Positions 18,631-27,007 of a stretch of DNA of 64,000 nucleotides are shown here, one piece after another. The stretch spans positions 2,852,001 through 2,916,000 of the forward strand of contig NZ_LT607751.1 in NCBI RefSeq assembly GCF_900090305.1, given 5' to 3'. Each line of letters begins with the position of its first letter. The stretch's first letter is position 1. The notes under the pieces are model-generated. The model worked only from the letters and a program-made list of their open reading frames with translations. It had not been told where the DNA came from and made no database searches. The translations under genes and the position numbers were made by a program. This stretch comes from Micromonospora siamensis (GTDB lineage: Bacteria; Actinomycetota; Actinomycetes; Mycobacteriales; Micromonosporaceae).

Positions 18631-19665
18631 TCAGCCGTCGCGGCGCAGCAGCGCCGCGCTCACGGCGGTGGCCGAGTCACCCACCGCCTTTGCCGCCCGG
18701 GTGCCACCGGCGAGGGCCGAGCCACCGAGCGACCGAGCCGCCCGGCCGCCCCGGGCCGCGGCGAAGCCGCCCACCGACCGGGCCAGCCCGGCCAGGTCGG
18801 GCAGCCAGCCGCCCCGGACCGCCTCACCGGCGGGGTTCGGGCTGAACACGACGCCGTCGTGCGGCTCCACCGGCCGGCGGGCCAGCCCGGCCAACCGCAT
18901 CAGCGGCCCGACCAGCACGTCGTACACGCCGGGCAGCAGGGTGAAGCCGGCCCGCATGACCACGTTGGCCCGGCCCACCGAGACCTCCCGGCGGGGCCGG
19001 TCGACGCAGTGCGCGATGGCCCGCGCCACCCGTTCCGGGGTGGTGATCGGCAGCGGCGGCCGGCCGATCCGGCCCAGGTAGTTCGCCGCCTGCTGGTAGA
19101 CCGGGGTGTCCACGCTGCCCGGGTTGACCAGGCAGATGTTCACCCCGGGCAGCTCGCGTGCCTCCTGCTGCAACGCCCGGGTGAGCCCCTGCAACCCCCA
19201 CTTGCTGGTCACGTAGCCGCTCATGTAGGGCGCGGTCACGTGCCCGAGCACCGACCCGGTGAGGATCAGCGTGCCACCGCCGACGGACTTGAAGTGCCGC
19301 AACGCCACCCGGGCAGCTCCGGCGGCGGCCAGCAGGTCGGTGCGGACCACCTGCTCGAAGACCTCCGCCGGCACGTCCTCGAACCGCCCGTACGCCATCA
19401 CCGCGGCGGTGTGCACCCAGACGTCGATCCGGCCGAACTCGGCGAGCGCGGTGGCCGCGAGGGCGTCCAGCGCCCCGGGCTCGGTGACGTCGGTGGGTAC
19501 GTCCCGGACCTCGGCGCCGGCGTCGCGGCACTCCCGGCGTACCTCGGCCAGGGTCTCGGGGGAGCGGGCCGCGAGGACCAGACGGTCCCCGCGGCCCGCG
19601 AACTCCCGGGCCGCCGCGCGACCGATGCCGCTGGTCGCCCCGGCGATCACCACGACCCGGCTCAC
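18631..19665 (-). CDS. Short-chain dehydrogenase/reductase with C-terminal extension
   Basis: A 344-residue SDR oxidoreductase. GATSGIG at 9-15 binds NAD(P), Ser138 is in LILTGSVLG, and YVTSK gives the catalytic Tyr151 and Lys155. The classical domain ends near 250; the remaining 90 residues are an Ala/Gly/Arg-rich tail with a hydrophobic patch, which may touch the membrane. The start is GTG at 19665, overlapping the stop of the upstream zinc dehydrogenase (GTGA), so the two are coupled and may act on related alcohol/aldehyde substrates. The substrate is unknown. Confidence 0.87.
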   Translation of the reverse strand: MSRVVVIAGATSGIGRAAAREFAGRGDRLVLAARSPETLAEVRRECRDAGAEVRDVPTDVTEPGALDALAATALAEFGRIDVWVHTAAVMAYGRFEDVPAEVFEQVVRTDLLAAAGAARVALRHFKSVGGGTLILTGSVLGHVTAPYMSGYVTSKWGLQGLTRALQQEARELPGVNICLVNPGSVDTPVYQQAANYLGRIGRPPLPITTPERVARAIAHCVDRPRREVSVGRANVVMRAGFTLLPGVYDVLVGPLMRLAGLARRPVEPHDGVVFSPNPAGEAVRGGWLPDLAGLARSVGGFAAARGGRAARSLGGSALAGGTRAAKAVGDSATAVSAALLRRDG

Positions 19666-20846
19666 GGCGCGAGCACGACCTTCACGCAGCCGTCGTCCTT
19701 CTTCTGGAACATCTCGTACGCCTGCGGCGCCTGCTCCAGCGGCACCCGGTGGGTACGCAGGTCCTCCACGCCCAGCGGGTCGTCGGAGCCTGCGAGCAGC
19801 GGCATGATCTCGTCGGTCCAGCGGCGTACGTGGCACTGCCCCATCCGCAGCTGGATGCCCCGGTCGAACATCTCCATCAGCGGCATCGGGTCGACCTCGC
19901 CGCCGTACACGCCGGAGATGGAGACGGTGCCGCCGCGGCGGACCGCCTTCAGGGCGGCCTTGAGCACGACGAGCCGGTCCACGCCCACCTTGTCGGTCAT
20001 CGTCTGGGCCAGCTTGTCGGGGAGCAGCCCGGCGGCCGTCTGCGCCAGCTTGCCGGTGGTGGAGCCGTGCGCCTCCATGCCCACCGCGTCGATGACCGCG
20101 TCCGGGCCGCGCCCGTCGACCAGGTCGATCAGCGCGCTCGACACGTCGTCGAGTTTGCTGACGTCGAGGGTCTCGATGCCGTGCCGGCGGGCCATCTCCA
20201 GCCGCTCCGGAACCAGGTCCAGGCCGATCACCCGGCCGGCGCCGAGGTGGCGGCCGATCCGGGCGGAGAGCTGTCCCACCGGGCCGAGACCGAACACGGC
20301 CAGCGTGCCGCCGGGCGGGGTGTCGGCGTACTTCACCGCCTGCCACGCGGTGGGCAGGATGTCGGACAGGTAGAGGTAGCGCTCGTCCGGGCCGCCCTCG
20401 GGGATCTTGATCGGGCCGAACTGGGCCTGCGGGACCCGCAGGTACTCGGCCTGCCCGCCGGGGACCGAGCCGTAGAGCGAGGTGTAGCCGAACAGCGCGG
20501 CGCCCTTGCCCTCGGCGGTGACCTGGGTGGTCTCGCACTGGGCGTAGAGCTGCCGCTTGCACATCCAGCAGTCGCCGCAGGAGATGTTGAACGGGATCAC
20601 CACCCGGTCGCCGGGCTTGAGCCGGCTCACCCCGGAACCGACCTCCTCGACGATGCCCATCGGCTCGTGGCCGAGGATGTCGCCGGGCTTCAGGTAGGGG
20701 CCGAGCACCTCGTACAGGTGCAGGTCGGAGCCGCAGATCGCGGTCGAGGTGATCCTGACGATGGCGTCGGTCGGCTCCTCGATGCGGGGGTCGGGGACCT
20801 CCTCCACGCGTACGTCGCGCTTGCCGTGCCAGGTGAGTGCCTTCAT
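19662..20846 (-). CDS. Zinc-dependent alcohol dehydrogenase (formaldehyde dehydrogenase-like)
   Basis: A 394-residue medium-chain dehydrogenase. Catalytic zinc ligands are in ICGSDLH (Cys38) and LGHEPMG (His60, Glu61); the structural-zinc cysteines are at 90, 93, 96 and 104 (SCGDCWMCKRQLYAQC). VFGLGPVGQLSARIGRHLGA is the NAD-binding glycine motif. Overall it resembles the glutathione-independent formaldehyde dehydrogenase/threonine dehydrogenase-like group often seen as single copies in actinomycetes. It heads a two-gene operon with the SDR gene. The substrate is inferred from family resemblance only. Confidence 0.87.
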   Translation of the reverse strand: MKALTWHGKRDVRVEEVPDPRIEEPTDAIVRITSTAICGSDLHLYEVLGPYLKPGDILGHEPMGIVEEVGSGVSRLKPGDRVVIPFNISCGDCWMCKRQLYAQCETTQVTAEGKGAALFGYTSLYGSVPGGQAEYLRVPQAQFGPIKIPEGGPDERYLYLSDILPTAWQAVKYADTPPGGTLAVFGLGPVGQLSARIGRHLGAGRVIGLDLVPERLEMARRHGIETLDVSKLDDVSSALIDLVDGRGPDAVIDAVGMEAHGSTTGKLAQTAAGLLPDKLAQTMTDKVGVDRLVVLKAALKAVRRGGTVSISGVYGGEVDPMPLMEMFDRGIQLRMGQCHVRRWTDEIMPLLAGSDDPLGVEDLRTHRVPLEQAPQAYEMFQKKDDGCVKVVLAP

Positions 20847-21448
20847 GCCGGATTTCCCCTCTCGGTGCCGTCCATGGGACTGCTACCCGGGAGAACGGGC
20901 TTGAACCGATGCGTGGGCCACCTTCGCGGCGGCGGGATCTCCGTGCGGAGGTGGGCGGCGTCACCCGACCGGTCCGTGGGGCCGGCGCCTTGGCGGAACC
21001 CGCCCGCCCGGTTGGTCGAGGGCCTCGCCGGCGGTCACCGACGGTCAGCCGCGCGCCGCCAGCGAGGTCCACCCCGGGCCGCTCTGCTCTGCTCGCCCCG
21101 ACGCAACACTACTCACCGTCACCGGGATGGCAGGCTGGTTCGCTGAGGTGACGGCGAGGAAGCACTGTTCAGGGCGGTGTTGCGCGGGCGGCAGCAGAGC
21201 AAAGACGCGCGGCGGGGGCGGCGGGAGCCCGGCCAGGGTCACGTCGGGTGACTGGCCAGGCGGCCGCCACTTGCCGTACGGAGAGTCGTCATTGCGGCCA
21301 CGCATGCGCCGTCCCCGAGGCCGGAGACCGCGTACCGCCGGTCGTGGTCGGCCGGTTGTCGCGTCACCGGGTACGAAACCGCCGGCCGCCGCGCCCGAAG
21401 GGGGCGTGGCGGCCGGCGGTCAGGACGGGTCCGGACGATCGGGCGGTG
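20847..21448. other. 600-base intergenic region upstream of the dehydrogenase operon
   Basis: No gene is supported: the open frames here have no plausible ribosome site or protein-like composition. The end next to 20846 must hold the promoter of the dehydrogenase pair, and the end next to 21449 holds the sdh terminator hairpin listed separately. I see nothing else that stands out in between. Confidence 0.45.
21378..21420 (-). terminator. Terminator hairpin after sdhB
   Basis: Arms of 19 bases (21378-21396 and 21402-21420) pair throughout with a single G-T wobble and a five-base loop. The hairpin begins 29 bases downstream of the sdhB stop on the minus strand. It has no T-run, as usual in this GC range. 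Confidence 0.75.
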
Positions 21449-22210
21449 TCAGGCGCCCGGGGTGTCCCCGCGCTTGGCGGTCGCCGCGAGGTAGTCGCGG
21501 TTGAGCCGGCCGATGGTGTTCAGCGGGATGCCCTTCGGGCAGACCGCGGTGCACTCACCGGCGTTGGTGCAGCCACCGAAGCCGGCCTCGTCGTGCGCGT
21601 CCACCATGCCGATCACCCGGGTGTACCGCTCCGGCTGGCCCTGCGGGACCAGCGACAGCTGGGTGATCTTGGCGGCGGTGAAGAGCATGCCGGAACCGTT
21701 CGGGCAGGCCGCCACGCAGGCGCCGCAGCCGATGCAGGCCGCCGACTCGAAGGCGGCGTCCGCGTTGGCCTTGGCCACCGGCACGGAGTGCGCCTCGGGG
21801 GCGCTGCCGGTCGGCGCGGTGATGTAACCACCCGCGGCGATGATCTTGTCGAAGGCGCCGCGGTTGACCACCAGGTCCTTGATGACCGGGAAGGCCCGGG
21901 CCCGCCACGGCTCGATGTCGATCGTCTCGCCGTCGGAGAACTGCCGCATGTGCAGCTGGCACGCGGTGGTGCCGCGCTGCGGCCCGTGCGCGTCACCGTT
22001 GATCATCAGGCCGCACATGCCGCAGATGCCCTCGCGGCAGTCGTGGTCGAACGCCACCGGCTCCTCCCCGCTGAGGATGAGCCGCTCGTTGAGCACGTCG
22101 AGCATCTCCAGGAACGACATGTCCGGGGAGATGTCCTCGACCGGGTAGGTCACCATCCGACCCTTGTCGTTGGGGCCGTCCTGGCGCCAGATGCGCAGGG
22201 TCAGGTTCAC
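21449..22210 (-). CDS. sdhB: Succinate dehydrogenase iron-sulfur subunit
   Basis: The 253-residue electron-transfer subunit of succinate:quinone oxidoreductase. The [2Fe-2S] ligands are Cys58, Cys63, Cys66 and Cys84 ([11 protein letters not shown] and TTACQLH). The [4Fe-4S] and [3Fe-4S] ligands lie in [14 protein letters not shown] and [12 protein letters not shown]. The start is GTG at 22210, overlapping the sdhA stop by four bases. It passes electrons from the SdhA flavin to the quinone site at the SdhC anchor. It is the last gene of the sdhCAB operon. Confidence 0.96.
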   Translation of the reverse strand: MNLTLRIWRQDGPNDKGRMVTYPVEDISPDMSFLEMLDVLNERLILSGEEPVAFDHDCREGICGMCGLMINGDAHGPQRGTTACQLHMRQFSDGETIDIEPWRARAFPVIKDLVVNRGAFDKIIAAGGYITAPTGSAPEAHSVPVAKANADAAFESAACIGCGACVAACPNGSGMLFTAAKITQLSLVPQGQPERYTRVIGMVDAHDEAGFGGCTNAGECTAVCPKGIPLNTIGRLNRDYLAATAKRGDTPGA

Positions 22211-24141
22211 TTGTAGCTCCGCTGCGTGGGGTGGACGTACTCGAACTTCAGGTCTTCCTTGTGCAGCACCGGCTCGCTGGGCCCGCCGTACTCCCAGGCC
22301 GCCACGTAGGCGAACCGGTCGTCGTCGCGCTGCGCCTCGCCGTCCGGGGTCTGGTGCTCGGCCCGGAAGTGACCGCCGCAGGACTCCTCGCGGTGCAGCG
22401 CGTCGATGCACATCAGCTCGGCCAGCTCGAAGAAGTCGGCCACCCGGCCGGCCTTCTCCAGCGACTGGTTGAGCCCCTCGCCGTCGCCCGGGACCTTGAC
22501 CCGCTGCCAGAACTCGTCGCGCAGCGCCCGGATCTGGTCGATCGCCTTGCGCAGGCCGGCGTCGGAGCGCTCCATGCCGCAGTGCTCCCACATGATCTGA
22601 CCCAGCTCGCGGTGGAACGAGTCGACCGTCCGGTCACCGTCCACGGCCAGCAGCCGGGCGATCCGGTCCTCGACGTCCCGCCGGGCGGCGACCGCCTCCG
22701 GGTGACTCGGCTCCACCTTCTCCAGCGGGCCGGAGGCCAGGTAGTTGGCCAACGTGTTCGGCAGCACGAAGTAGCCGTCCGCGAGGCCCTGCATCAGCGC
22801 CGAGGCACCGAGCCGGTTCGCGCCGTGGTCGGAGAAGTTGGCCTCCCCGATTACGAACAGGCCGGGGATGCTCGACTGGAGGTCGTAGTCGACCCAGAGG
22901 CCGCCCATCGTGTAGTGCACGGCCGGGTAGATCCGCATCGGGACCTCGTACGGGTCCTCGCCGGTGATCCGCTCGTACATCTCGAAGAGGTTGCCGTACT
23001 TGGCCTCGATGGCCTTGCGGCCGAGCCGGCCGATCGCGTCGGCGAAGTCGAGGTAGACGCCGAGCTTGGTCGGACCGACGCCACGACCCTCGTCGCAGAC
23101 GTTCTTCGCGGCGCGGGAGGCGATGTCCCGGGGGACCAGGTTGCCGAAGGAGGGGTAGATCCGCTCCAGGTAGTAGTCCCGCTCGTCCTCTCCGATGTCC
23201 TTCGGGTTGCGGTCGTCGCCCTTGGCCTTCGGCACCCAGACCCGGCCGTCATTGCGCAGCGACTCGCTCATCAGGGTCAGCTTCGACTGGTGGTCGCCGG
23301 AGACCGGGATGCAGGTCGGGTGGATCTGCGTGTAGCAGGGGTTGGCGAAGTACGCGCCCTTGCGGTGCGCCCGCCAGGTGGCGGTGACGTTGCAGCCCTT
23401 GGCGTTCGTGGAGAGGTAGAAGACGTTGCCGTAGCCGCCGGAGGCGAGCACCACCGCGTCGGCCATCTCGGTGCTGATCTCACCGGTGACCAGGTCGCGG
23501 ACGACGATGCCGCGGGCCTTGCCGTCGACGATGACCAGCTCCAGCATCTCGTGCCGGGCGTTCATCTCCACGTTGCCCAGGCCGATCTGCCGCTCCAGCG
23601 CCTGGTACGCGCCGAGCAGCAGCTGCTGGCCCGTCTGACCCCGGGCGTAGAAGGTGCGCTGCACCTGGGCGCCGCCGAACGAGCGGGTGTCCAGCAGGCC
23701 GCCGTACTCGCGGGCGAACGGGACGCCCTGGGCGACGCACTGGTCGATGATGTTCACCGACACCTCGGCCAGCCGGTGCACGTTCGACTCGCGGGAGCGG
23801 AAGTCGCCGCCCTTGACGGTGTCGTAGAAGAGCCGGTGCACCGAGTCGCCGTCGTTGCGGTAGTTCTTGGCGGCGTTGATGCCACCCTGGGCGGCGATCG
23901 AGTGCGCCCGGCGCGGGCTGTCCTGGTAGCAGTAGGACTTGACGCGGTAGCCCTGCTCGGCGAGGGTCGCGGCGGCCGAGCCGCCGGCCAGGCCGGTGCC
24001 GACCACGATCACCGTCATCTTGCGGCGGTTGGCGGGGTTGACCAGCTTCGCCTCGAACCGGCGGGTCTCCCAGCGGTTCTCGATCGGCCCCTCCGGGGCC
24101 CTGGTGTCGGCGATCGGGTCGCCCTCGGTGTAGAGATCCAT
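22207..24141 (-). CDS. sdhA: Succinate dehydrogenase flavoprotein subunit
   Basis: A 644-residue flavoprotein that oxidises succinate to fumarate in the TCA cycle. [20 protein letters not shown] at about 44-63 is the FAD-binding fold; [15 protein letters not shown] carries the His to which FAD is covalently bound. QIHPTCIPV and the [18 protein letters not shown] block near the C-terminal third complete the dicarboxylate and FAD sites. The long form fits the type with a single five-helix anchor subunit. The ATG at 24141 lies two bases after the sdhC stop. Confidence 0.96.
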   Translation of the reverse strand: MDLYTEGDPIADTRAPEGPIENRWETRRFEAKLVNPANRRKMTVIVVGTGLAGGSAAATLAEQGYRVKSYCYQDSPRRAHSIAAQGGINAAKNYRNDGDSVHRLFYDTVKGGDFRSRESNVHRLAEVSVNIIDQCVAQGVPFAREYGGLLDTRSFGGAQVQRTFYARGQTGQQLLLGAYQALERQIGLGNVEMNARHEMLELVIVDGKARGIVVRDLVTGEISTEMADAVVLASGGYGNVFYLSTNAKGCNVTATWRAHRKGAYFANPCYTQIHPTCIPVSGDHQSKLTLMSESLRNDGRVWVPKAKGDDRNPKDIGEDERDYYLERIYPSFGNLVPRDIASRAAKNVCDEGRGVGPTKLGVYLDFADAIGRLGRKAIEAKYGNLFEMYERITGEDPYEVPMRIYPAVHYTMGGLWVDYDLQSSIPGLFVIGEANFSDHGANRLGASALMQGLADGYFVLPNTLANYLASGPLEKVEPSHPEAVAARRDVEDRIARLLAVDGDRTVDSFHRELGQIMWEHCGMERSDAGLRKAIDQIRALRDEFWQRVKVPGDGEGLNQSLEKAGRVADFFELAELMCIDALHREESCGGHFRAEHQTPDGEAQRDDDRFAYVAAWEYGGPSEPVLHKEDLKFEYVHPTQRSYK

Positions 24142-24143
24142 GG

Positions 24144-24875
24144 TCAGGACACCAATCCGGTGAGTACGGCGAACGGGACCACCAGGTAGCCGGCGCAGAG
24201 CGCCACGGCGAAGACCAGCGCGGCGGTACGCGCCCGGCGCTCGCCCTTCGGGGTCTGCTGTCCGAGGCTGCGGAACGCGCTGAAGGCGCCGTGGCGCAGG
24301 TGGAAGCCGACCGTGACGATCGCCAGGGTGTAGAAGAGCGTGACGTACCAGCGTTCCGGGGCGAAGTCGGCGACCACGTTGCCGTACGGGTTGCTGGCGT
24401 CGCCCTGGGGGTTCAGGTGACCGGTGGTCAGGTCCAGGATGTGGTAGATCACGAAGAGCAGGATGATCACCCCACCCCAGCGCATGGTCCGGGCGGCGTA
24501 GCTGCCGTTGACCTTCTTGCGGTGGGCGTACTTCACCGGGCGCGCGGCGCTGGCGCGCCGGGCCAGCACGGTGGCGGCGACGATGTGCGCGACCACGGCG
24601 CCGGTGAGGACGGCTCGCTGGATCCACAGGTACCAGGTCTCGGGCAGCAGCGGCGTGCCGATGCCCCGCAACCAGTGCGCGTAGTGGTCGAACGACGTCT
24701 CGCCGGTGAAGATCTTGAGGTTCCCCAGCATGTGCACGATGAGGAACAGCGCCAGCAGGATGCCCGTCACCGCCATGACGGCCTTCAGGCCGACGTTCGA
24801 ACGGATGGGCGACCGAGTTTTCGTGATTACCACCTGACCGACGCTAGGAGCAGTTTGATCAGTCGTCCAATGCAT
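24144..24875 (-). CDS. sdhC: Succinate dehydrogenase cytochrome b subunit
   Basis: A five-helix membrane anchor of about 243 residues. [38 protein letters not shown] and [12 protein letters not shown] carry the conserved His residues that ligate heme b. There is no sdhD, so this is the single-anchor form. I chose ATG 24875 because GAGG lies four bases upstream. An ATG at 24899 has no ribosome site and would overlap a LysR box, and a GTG at 24833 (MVITKTRS) is another plausible start. It faces the LysR gene, and the regulatory box lies just upstream of this start. Confidence 0.85.
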   Translation of the reverse strand: MHWTTDQTAPSVGQVVITKTRSPIRSNVGLKAVMAVTGILLALFLIVHMLGNLKIFTGETSFDHYAHWLRGIGTPLLPETWYLWIQRAVLTGAVVAHIVAATVLARRASAARPVKYAHRKKVNGSYAARTMRWGGVIILLFVIYHILDLTTGHLNPQGDASNPYGNVVADFAPERWYVTLFYTLAIVTVGFHLRHGAFSAFRSLGQQTPKGERRARTAALVFAVALCAGYLVVPFAVLTGLVS

Positions 24876-24891
24876 CGACCTCGTAGTCTTG

Positions 24892-24906
24892 ATAGCCATA
24901 AGCTAT
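24892..24906. promoter_or_regulatory. LysR-type regulator box (ATAG-N7-CTAT)
   Basis: ATAGC-CATAA-GCTAT is a perfect 15-base dyad containing the T-N11-A core of LysR-type binding sites. It ends five bases before the LysR ATG and lies 16 bases upstream of the chosen sdhC start. This is the expected spot for autoregulation of the LysR gene and control of sdhCAB. Binding by the adjacent LysR protein is inferred from position. Confidence 0.65.
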
Positions 24907-24910
24907 GTAG

Positions 24911-25855
24911 ATGCAGCTCCATCAGCTCCGGTACTTCGTCGCGGTCGCAGAAGTACGACATTTCACCCAAGCCGCCGACCTGGTGGGGATAACCCAGCCC
25001 TCGTTGAGTAAGCAAATTCACGCCCTGGAGACCGACCTCGGGGCCCCGCTCTTCGAACGGGTAAGGGGCAACATCGCCCTCACCGCGGCCGGCGAGGTGC
25101 TGCTGCCGCTGGCCAAGCGGATCCTCGCCGACGTGGACACCGCCACCCGGGAGGTGCAGGAGCTGGTCGGGCTGCGCCGCGGCCGGGTACGCCTCGGGGC
25201 CACCCCCAGCCTGGCCACCTCGCTGGCCCCGCCGGTGCTGCGCCGGTTCCGCGACGCGCACCCCACCGTCGACCTGCGGGTGGTCGAGGGCGGCTCACAG
25301 GACCTGGTCCGCGACCTGCTCCGCGGCGACCTGGACCTGGCCCTGATCATCATGCCGTCCAGCGGCGGCGACCCGGGCCTGCGCGCCGATGCGATCCTGC
25401 GGGAGAGCCTGGTGGTCGCCTCGGTCGAGCCGCTGCCCGCCGCCGAGGACACCGGCGAACTGCGGATCGGCGACCTGCGTGACCAGCCGCTGGTGATGTT
25501 CCGCGAGGGCTACGACCTGCGCGACGCCACCCTTCAGGCCTGCCGGGAGGCCGGCTTCGAGCCGACTCTCGCCGTCGACGGCGGCGAGATGGACGCCGTG
25601 CTGAGCTTCGTCGAGGCCGGCCTCGGTGTCGCCCTGGTGCCCGGCATCGTGGTGGCCCGCCGCCCGGGCGTCCGGGTGACCCGCCTCGCCCCGCCCGGCG
25701 TGCGCCGCACCATCGCCGTCGCCCGCCGCCGCGACGTCGTCCCCACCCACGCCGGCCGCGAGCTGCGCCGCATCCTGCTGGAGTACGTCCACGACGCCAC
25801 CGCCGCCGCCGACCTGCCCCCCGGGGTGGAGCCGCTCGAGGCACACCGAAATTGA
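24911..25855 (+). CDS. LysR family transcriptional regulator
   Basis: A 314-residue LysR-type regulator. The N-terminal winged helix-turn-helix is clear (MQLHQLRYFVAVAEVRHFTQ, then AADLVGITQPSLSKQIHALE). Residues from about 90 form the periplasmic-binding-protein-like effector domain (RVRLGATPSLATSLAPPVL). Only one Cys is seen in the effector domain, so an OxyR-like disulfide switch is unlikely. Divergence from sdhCAB and a T-N11-A box just before its start point to control of succinate dehydrogenase and of itself. No ribosome site is visible before the ATG. The effector is unknown. Confidence 0.9.
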   Translation: MQLHQLRYFVAVAEVRHFTQAADLVGITQPSLSKQIHALETDLGAPLFERVRGNIALTAAGEVLLPLAKRILADVDTATREVQELVGLRRGRVRLGATPSLATSLAPPVLRRFRDAHPTVDLRVVEGGSQDLVRDLLRGDLDLALIIMPSSGGDPGLRADAILRESLVVASVEPLPAAEDTGELRIGDLRDQPLVMFREGYDLRDATLQACREAGFEPTLAVDGGEMDAVLSFVEAGLGVALVPGIVVARRPGVRVTRLAPPGVRRTIAVARRRDVVPTHAGRELRRILLEYVHDATAAADLPPGVEPLEAHRN

Positions 25856-25924
25856 CCTTCGGGTTGCGGCCACTCCGAACCTGTCCGAGGTTGGTACGAC
25901 CTGGCCGTCCCCCGGCGTCCAGGC

Positions 25925-25962
25925 CAGCGACCGCGGAAAGAGACAGCGACCGCGGAAAGAGA
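25925..25962 (+). repeat. 19-bp tandem duplication covering the ribosome site of the channel gene
   Basis: CAGCGACCGCGGAAAGAGA occurs twice without a gap (25925-25943 and 25944-25962). The second GGAAAGAGA is the likely Shine-Dalgarno sequence for the GTG at 25965, and the first is its exact upstream copy. Confidence 0.85.
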
Positions 25963-25964
25963 CA

Positions 25965-26993
25965 GTGGTGGAGTTTGTGAGTGCGGTGCTGATCACTCTG
26001 GGTGTGCTCGTGGTGCTGGTCGTCGTGGTCGACACCACGTTGACCACGATGTCGCTCCGCGGCGGTGCCGGTCCGCTGACCAGCCGGTTGGCGGAGACGG
26101 TGTGGCGGGCGATGTGCCGGCTGGCCGGCCCCGGTCCCGGCCGGCACCGGCTGCTCGGCTGGGCCGGCACGGTCGTGCTCCTGATCACCTTCCTGACCTG
26201 GGTCGCCGGCCTGTGGGTGGGATGGTTCCTGGTGTTCAGCGCCGAACCCGAGTCGGTACTCGACCAGTACGGCCGGCCGGCCGACGGCTGGTCGCGGCTC
26301 TACTACTCCGGGTTCTCGATCTTCACCCTGGGCGTCGGCGACTACACGCCCGGCACGACGAGCGCCCAGGTGTCCACGAGTCTCGCCGTGCTCACCGGAC
26401 TGTTCCTGGTCACTCTCGGCATCACCTACCTCCTGCAGGTGGTGTCGGCGGTGGTCGACAAGCGGACCGTCGCCGGCCACATCGCCGCCCTGGGCGACGA
26501 CCCGGTCGACATCGTGCGCCGGGGGTGGACCCCGGACGGTTTCTCGCCGATGTTCACCCAGCACCTCACCAGCCTGACCCCCGAGGTGATCCGGCTCGGC
26601 GAGCGGCACGTGGCGTTTCCGGTCCTGCACTACTTCCATGCCCACCACCGGGCGGAGGCCGCGCCGGTGGCGATGACCGTGCTGGACGGGGCGGTGCTCC
26701 TGCTGCGCCACGGCGTGCGTCCCGCCGACCGGCCGGACGTCGGCGCGGTGGACCCGCTGGCCCGGGCGCTACGCCAACTGGTCCGTACCTTGGAAGGGTC
26801 GTTCATTCCGGTGCCCGACGTCCCGCTGAACCCGCCGAGCCTGGACGCCGTCGCCCGGTCGGGCGTCCCGGTCGTCGACCCGCAGACGTACGAGCAGTCC
26901 GTGGAGGACTGCCGCGGCCAACGCTGCGGCCTGCGCGGCTGGTGCGCCAGCGACGGGTGGACCGAGCAGGATCTGAGCCTGGCCGCGGACTGA
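25965..26993 (+). CDS. Two-pore-helix type ion channel protein
   Basis: A 342-residue membrane protein with hydrophobic segments near 5-25, 67-92 and 135-162 and a pore loop between the last two. TLGVGDYTP at 121-129 corresponds to the potassium-channel filter TVGYGD, with Val in place of the first Tyr. The C-terminal 180 residues are soluble and end in a small Cys cluster (EDCRGQRCGLRGWC). The best guess is a cation channel of the Ion_trans_2 class; selectivity for K+ is not assured because of the filter change. The start is GTG behind a duplicated GGAAAGAGA site. It converges on hrpA with 14 bases between stops. Confidence 0.75.
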   Translation: MVEFVSAVLITLGVLVVLVVVVDTTLTTMSLRGGAGPLTSRLAETVWRAMCRLAGPGPGRHRLLGWAGTVVLLITFLTWVAGLWVGWFLVFSAEPESVLDQYGRPADGWSRLYYSGFSIFTLGVGDYTPGTTSAQVSTSLAVLTGLFLVTLGITYLLQVVSAVVDKRTVAGHIAALGDDPVDIVRRGWTPDGFSPMFTQHLTSLTPEVIRLGERHVAFPVLHYFHAHHRAEAAPVAMTVLDGAVLLLRHGVRPADRPDVGAVDPLARALRQLVRTLEGSFIPVPDVPLNPPSLDAVARSGVPVVDPQTYEQSVEDCRGQRCGLRGWCASDGWTEQDLSLAAD

Positions 26994-27007
26994 CCCCGTC
27001 CCGGCCG

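Noticed and set aside
21045..21504. Open frames on both strands in the 600-base gap before sdhB
   Set aside because: No ribosome site, low-complexity Arg/Pro/Gly-rich products, and the hairpin terminator of sdhB lies across the plus-strand frame.
24911..25855. LysR protein as an OxyR peroxide sensor, given an ATAG-N7-CTAT box
   Set aside because: Only one Cys is visible in the effector domain and the N-terminus is of the general MQLHQLRYF type; the box is a general LysR-type dyad.
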